Shown one piece after another: positions 60,705-64,000 of a stretch of 64,000 nucleotides of DNA; positions within the stretch are counted from its first letter, which is position 1; each line of letters opens with the position of its first letter. The notes below the pieces were generated by a model. It had not been told where the DNA came from, searched no databases, and saw nothing but the letters and a program-made list of their open reading frames with translations. The position numbers and the translations under genes were made by a program. Origin of the DNA: Nocardioides sp. GY 10113 (GTDB lineage: Bacteria; Actinomycetota; Actinomycetes; Propionibacteriales; Nocardioidaceae); NCBI RefSeq assembly GCF_004919105.1, contig NZ_STGK01000007.1:109647-173646 (forward strand), written 5' to 3'.

Positions 60705-62133
60705 CCCGATGGAGAGGCTGAGCCGCTTCGGCTCCGAGATCGAGGGAGGTCCGATGCCACTCCCGCCGGCCGAGATCCGACGGCGCGGCGACCGGATCAG
60801 GCGCCGCAACCGGGCGATGATCGCCGGCGGCGCGACACTGGCCGCCGCGCTGATCGCCGCACCGGTGCTTGCCATGACCGGCGGCGCCCACCGCACCGTC
60901 GAGGTGCCGCCGGCCGACCAGACCGACGGCGCGTCGTCCGTGGTCACCGAGTCCGACCTGCTCGGCGACGACGACACGGTGTACAGCGACGGCGCGGACT
61001 GGTTCGTGACCGGCCCGGACAGCACCGACCGGGAGGCCGACTACCACCCGTGCGCCCGGCGGAGCCTCGCCAGCCAGGGGGCGGTCTCGGTACGGGAGCG
61101 CAGCTTCGAGCTGCGCAACACCTCGCCCGACGGCGCCGACGTGGAGGTGCGCGGCGACGCGATGGACCAGGTGGTGGCCCAGTTCATCACCGACGCCGAT
61201 GCCCGGCAGGCCTACAGCGAGATCCAGAGCTGGGTGAAGGACTGCCAGGAGGGCGTCGAGGGCGTGACGGAGGCGAGCATCTTCGACCCGCTGCCGGTTG
61301 ACGTCGCAGCCGGCGTCGGGGCGACCGTGATCCAGGCCAACTACGGTCCGGTCCCGCGCGACCTCGACGAGTTCGGCGACTCCGCCTACATCACCGAGAC
61401 CGGCCTCGCGGTCAGCGGCGATCGGCTGACCGTGGTCCGCACCCAGATCGTCGGAGAGGACTACACCTTCCTGGACGGTACGCCGATGCAGCGGATGCTC
61501 CCTGTCGCCGTCGACCTCATGCGGTCCGACGCCGCAGCGCCGGACGGCGCCACGGCACCCGTGCCCGATCGATCGACCAGCACCTTCCCGGACGAGCTCA
61601 CCCTGGCGTCCGGGTGGCCCAGCGGGCAGGACTACGAGTGGCAATCGGACGGCGGGCGCGGCATCCTGCCGGGCTCGGACGAGGTGACGACGGCCTGCGG
61701 TGCCTCACCCCGGTTCGGTTCCCCGACCAGCGACGGCACGGCCGTGCTGCGCGGGCCCACGCAGCGAGCGTTCCGCGGGGTCGCGCTGTACGACGAGCCC
61801 CAGGAGGCCGCCGACGCCCTCGCCTCGCTGACCGCGGCCTTCACCGCGTGCGAGGCGCAGGACGGCGCCGTCACCACCCGGTACGACGTGTCGACGGCCG
61901 CCGAGGGCGAGGGCTGGGTCCGGATCGGACGGGTGACCACGGTCGACGGCGCCGTCCTCGAGGAGAGCACCGGCGTGCTCGCGGCCGGCACCGTCGGACG
62001 TGGGCTGCTGATCGTCGGCAGCGAGTCGGAGGGCGGCGGCACGCCGGAGGCGAACGACGCCGCCTTGGACGAGGCGATCGCGCAGGCACAGGACGTGCTC
62101 GAGCAGCTGGCAGCGCTCGCCGACGGGCCCTAG
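60697..62133 (+). CDS. Membrane-anchored partner with two cysteine-paired exodomain modules
   Basis: 478 aa. A basic cytoplasmic head of 40 residues (EIRRRGDRIRRRNRA), one transmembrane helix at about 41-60, then an exterior region. Two modules are visible: the first opening HPCARRS and closing AYSEIQSWVKDC, the second opening TACGASPR and closing SLTAAFTACEA. No zinc anti-sigma (ZAS) motif is seen, so anti-sigma function is inferred only from coupling to the sigma gene. The layout mirrors the C-terminal two thirds of the gene at 58140-60071. I do not recognise a named family; PknH-sensor-like domains are the nearest impression. Confidence 0.75.
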   Translation: MSDPMERLSRFGSEIEGGPMPLPPAEIRRRGDRIRRRNRAMIAGGATLAAALIAAPVLAMTGGAHRTVEVPPADQTDGASSVVTESDLLGDDDTVYSDGADWFVTGPDSTDREADYHPCARRSLASQGAVSVRERSFELRNTSPDGADVEVRGDAMDQVVAQFITDADARQAYSEIQSWVKDCQEGVEGVTEASIFDPLPVDVAAGVGATVIQANYGPVPRDLDEFGDSAYITETGLAVSGDRLTVVRTQIVGEDYTFLDGTPMQRMLPVAVDLMRSDAAAPDGATAPVPDRSTSTFPDELTLASGWPSGQDYEWQSDGGRGILPGSDEVTTACGASPRFGSPTSDGTAVLRGPTQRAFRGVALYDEPQEAADALASLTAAFTACEAQDGAVTTRYDVSTAAEGEGWVRIGRVTTVDGAVLEESTGVLAAGTVGRGLLIVGSESEGGGTPEANDAALDEAIAQAQDVLEQLAALADGP

Positions 62134-62161
62134 AAGGTCCTGGGGACCACGCTCGGAGACG

Positions 62162-62199
62162 ACGACGGCCCGCCCTCCCGGAGGAGGACGGGCCGTCGT
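62162..62199. terminator. Bidirectional hairpin between the sensor gene and sucD
   Basis: Arms ACGACGGCCCG (62162-62172) and its complement (62189-62199), extended by an inner CCTCC/GGAGG pair, between convergent genes. Confidence 0.8.
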
Positions 62200-62222
62200 A
62201 CGTGACGTGCGTCAGGCGCCGA

Positions 62223-63119
62223 TCAGAGACCCTTGAGGATCTCCCGCATCAGCTCGGCGGTCTCGGACGGCGTCTTGCCGACCTTCACGCCGACGGCCTC
62301 GAGGGCCTCCTTCTTGGCCTGCGCGGTGCCGGCGGAGCCGGACACGATCGCACCGGCGTGACCCATCGTCTTGCCCTCCGGCGCGGTGAAGCCCGCGACG
62401 TAGCCGACGACCGGCTTGGTGACGTGCTCGGCGATGTAGGCCGCGGCCCGCTCCTCGGCGTCGCCGCCGATCTCGCCGATCATCACGATCGCCTTGGTCT
62501 CCGGGTCGTTCTCGAACGCCTCGAGGGCGTCGATGTGGGTGGTGCCCACGATCGGGTCGCCACCGATGCCGATGGCGGTCGAGAAGCCGTAGTCGCGCAG
62601 CTCGTACATCATCTGGTAGGTCAGCGTGCCCGACTTGGAGACGAGACCGACCGGACCCTTGCCCGCGATGGTGTGCGGGGTGATACCGGCCAGGGACTCC
62701 TCCGGCGTGATGATGCCGGGGCAGTTCGGGCCGATCATCCGGGTGGACTTGCCCTGCATGTAGGACCACACCTCGGCGGTGTCCTGCACCGGAACGCCCT
62801 CGGTGATCACGACGATCAGCGGCATCTCGGCGTCGATGGCCTCGATGCAGGCGTCCTTGGTGAAGGCCGGCGGCACGAAGAGGACCGACACGTTGGCGCC
62901 GGTCTCCTTCATCGCCTCGGCGACGGTGCCGAAGACCGGCAGCTCGACGTCGTTGCCCTCGTGGTCCTTGTGGGTCACGGTGGTACCGGCCTTGCGGGCG
63001 TTGACACCGCCGACGATCGACGCGCCGGAGTCCATCATCAGGGCGGTGTGCTTGGCACCCATGCCGCCGGTGATGCCCTGGACGATGATCTTGCTGTTCT
63101 TGTCGAGGTAGATCGACAT
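62223..63119 (-). CDS. sucD: Succinate-CoA ligase (ADP/GDP-forming) alpha subunit
   Basis: 298 aa. Interconverts succinyl-CoA and succinate with substrate-level phosphorylation. N-terminal CoA-binding Rossmann domain [33 protein letters not shown]; and the phosphohistidine loop [14 protein letters not shown] near residue 245. AGGAAG 12 bases upstream of ATG 63119. Follows sucC after 19 bp. Confidence 0.96.
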   Translation of the reverse strand: MSIYLDKNSKIIVQGITGGMGAKHTALMMDSGASIVGGVNARKAGTTVTHKDHEGNDVELPVFGTVAEAMKETGANVSVLFVPPAFTKDACIEAIDAEMPLIVVITEGVPVQDTAEVWSYMQGKSTRMIGPNCPGIITPEESLAGITPHTIAGKGPVGLVSKSGTLTYQMMYELRDYGFSTAIGIGGDPIVGTTHIDALEAFENDPETKAIVMIGEIGGDAEERAAAYIAEHVTKPVVGYVAGFTAPEGKTMGHAGAIVSGSAGTAQAKKEALEAVGVKVGKTPSETAELMREILKGL

Positions 63120-63138
63120 TGTTCTAGCGCTCTCTTCC

Positions 63139-64000
63139 TCAGGCGTTCGCCAGCTCGGCGGCCTTGTCGGCCGCGCCGTCCATGGTGTCGACCAGGGTCA
63201 CCAGCGGGTGGTTGGCCTCGGTCAGGATCTGGCGGCCGAGGTCGACGTTGTTGCCGTCGAGGCGGACCACCAGCGGCTTGGTCTCCTTGTCGCCGAGCAG
63301 CTCGAGCGCGCCGACGATGCCCTTGGCGACCTCGTCGCAGGCGGTGATGCCACCGAAGACGTTGACAAAGACCGACTTGACCTGCGGGTCGTTGAGGATC
63401 ACGTCGAGGCCGTTGGCCATCACCTGGGCGTTCGCGCCGCCACCGATGTCGAGGAAGTTGGCGGGCTTCACGCCGCCGTGCGCCTCGCCGGCGTAGGCGA
63501 CCACGTCGAGGGTGCTCATCACGAGGCCCGCGCCGTTGCCGATGATGCCGACCTGACCGTCGAGCTTGACGTAGTTCAGGCCCAGGTCCTTGGCCTTCGC
63601 CTCGAGCGGGTCGGCCTCCTCGCGGATCTCGAAGGACTCGTGGTCCGGGTGACGGACCTCGGAGGCGTTCTCGTCCAGGGTGACCTTGCCGTCGAGCGCC
63701 TCGAGCTTGTCGCCGGCCAGCCGCGCGAGCGGGTTGACCTCGACCAGGGTCGCGTCCTCCTCGACGAACACCTTGTACAGCGCCTGGATCATCTCCACGG
63801 CCTGCTCGAAGACGGCCTCGGGGAACTTGGCGTCGGCCGCGATCTCGCGAGCCTTGGCCTCGTCGACGCCGGCGCCCGGGTCGATCGCGATCTGGCGGAC
63901 GGCCTCGGGGTTGGTCTTGGCGACCTCCTCGATCTCCACGCCGCCCTCGACCGAGGCGATGCACAGGTACTGGCGGTTGGAGCGGTCCAGCAGGAAGGAG
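63139..64000 (-). CDS. sucC: Succinate-CoA ligase beta subunit (C-terminal part)
   Basis: The frame is open to the right end of the window; 286 residues of the C-terminus are present and the ATP-grasp N-terminus lies beyond it. The visible part starts [20 protein letters not shown] and contains [16 protein letters not shown] and [20 protein letters not shown], the nucleotide/succinate-side motifs of SucC. Forms the heterodimer with SucD. An internal ATG at 63939 is not the start. Confidence 0.95.
   Translation of the reverse strand, partial: SFLLDRSNRQYLCIASVEGGVEIEEVAKTNPEAVRQIAIDPGAGVDEAKAREIAADAKFPEAVFEQAVEMIQALYKVFVEEDATLVEVNPLARLAGDKLEALDGKVTLDENASEVRHPDHESFEIREEADPLEAKAKDLGLNYVKLDGQVGIIGNGAGLVMSTLDVVAYAGEAHGGVKPANFLDIGGGANAQVMANGLDVILNDPQVKSVFVNVFGGITACDEVAKGIVGALELLGDKETKPLVVRLDGNNVDLGRQILTEANHPLVTLVDTMDGAADKAAELANA

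Overview
The window is very GC-rich, gene-dense and uses many GTG starts and ATGA/GTGA stop-start overlaps. Its gene content and order point to an actinobacterium, most likely Nocardioides or a close relative (inferred, not proven). Supporting traits are three-subunit sdhCAB, mutA-mutB-meaB, monomeric NADP isocitrate dehydrogenase, an SCO4848-like small membrane protein, and the order sucC-sucD ... DUF6350(PerM-like)-purN-purH, which as I recall resembles the order in Mycobacterium tuberculosis. No rRNA, tRNA, CRISPR array, transposase or phage gene was seen.

Layout. 1-1.5 kb: end of a BMP-type nucleoside ABC importer operon (two permeases). 1.8-9.2 kb, minus strand: M20 amidohydrolase, ScyD/ScyE-like secreted protein, then meaB, mutB and mutA (methylmalonyl-CoA to succinyl-CoA). 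9.4-14.1 kb, plus strand: a glycosyltransferase and sdhCAB, with a DtxR/IdeR-like box upstream of sdhC. 14.2-16.4 kb: MFS exporter with a divergent TetR gene. 16.5-21.7 kb: copper cluster (CopD-CtaG fusion, CopC, Tat-exported Dyp peroxidase, PCu(A)C lipoprotein, membrane protein). 21.8-26.0 kb: small membrane protein, BrkB-type protein, 2'-5' RNA ligase-like protein, trpS, MFS transporter.

26.3-43.6 kb is an accessory acyl-CoA catabolic region: class III CoA transferase, GntR regulator, HMG-CoA lyase, APH-like kinase, three acyl-CoA dehydrogenases, DUF6285, carboxymuconolactone decarboxylase-like and VOC proteins, SDR, TesB thioesterase, acyl-CoA ligase, aldehyde dehydrogenase, cytochrome P450 and two TetR regulators. 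Two operator families can be read from the DNA. A palindrome GATTG-N4-CAATC (one half-site degenerate in the second copy) sits in two divergent promoters, next to probable leaderless starts. An 18-20 bp TGACAGG/CCTGTCA-type palindrome lies upstream of both the SDR gene and the P450 operon. The set suggests oxidation of a branched or isoprenoid-like substrate through CoA esters, ending in an HMG-CoA lyase step (inference).

43.6-64 kb: a single-chain, two-half ABC exporter with one degenerate ATP site; icd; an AqpZ-type aquaporin with a long tail; a lipoprotein; mdh; then DUF3017, folD, purH, purN and a DUF6350 gene on the minus strand. A ZTP (pfl) riboswitch precedes purH, and its downstream hairpin covers the purH ribosome binding site. 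Next come two related signalling loci: an ECF sigma-like protein fused to a transmembrane segment and a two-module cysteine-paired exodomain, and the same parts encoded as two overlapping genes. sucD and the 3' part of sucC close the window. Intergenic DNA carries several palindromic repeats, chiefly a 46-bp family present as two pairs about 54 kb apart.
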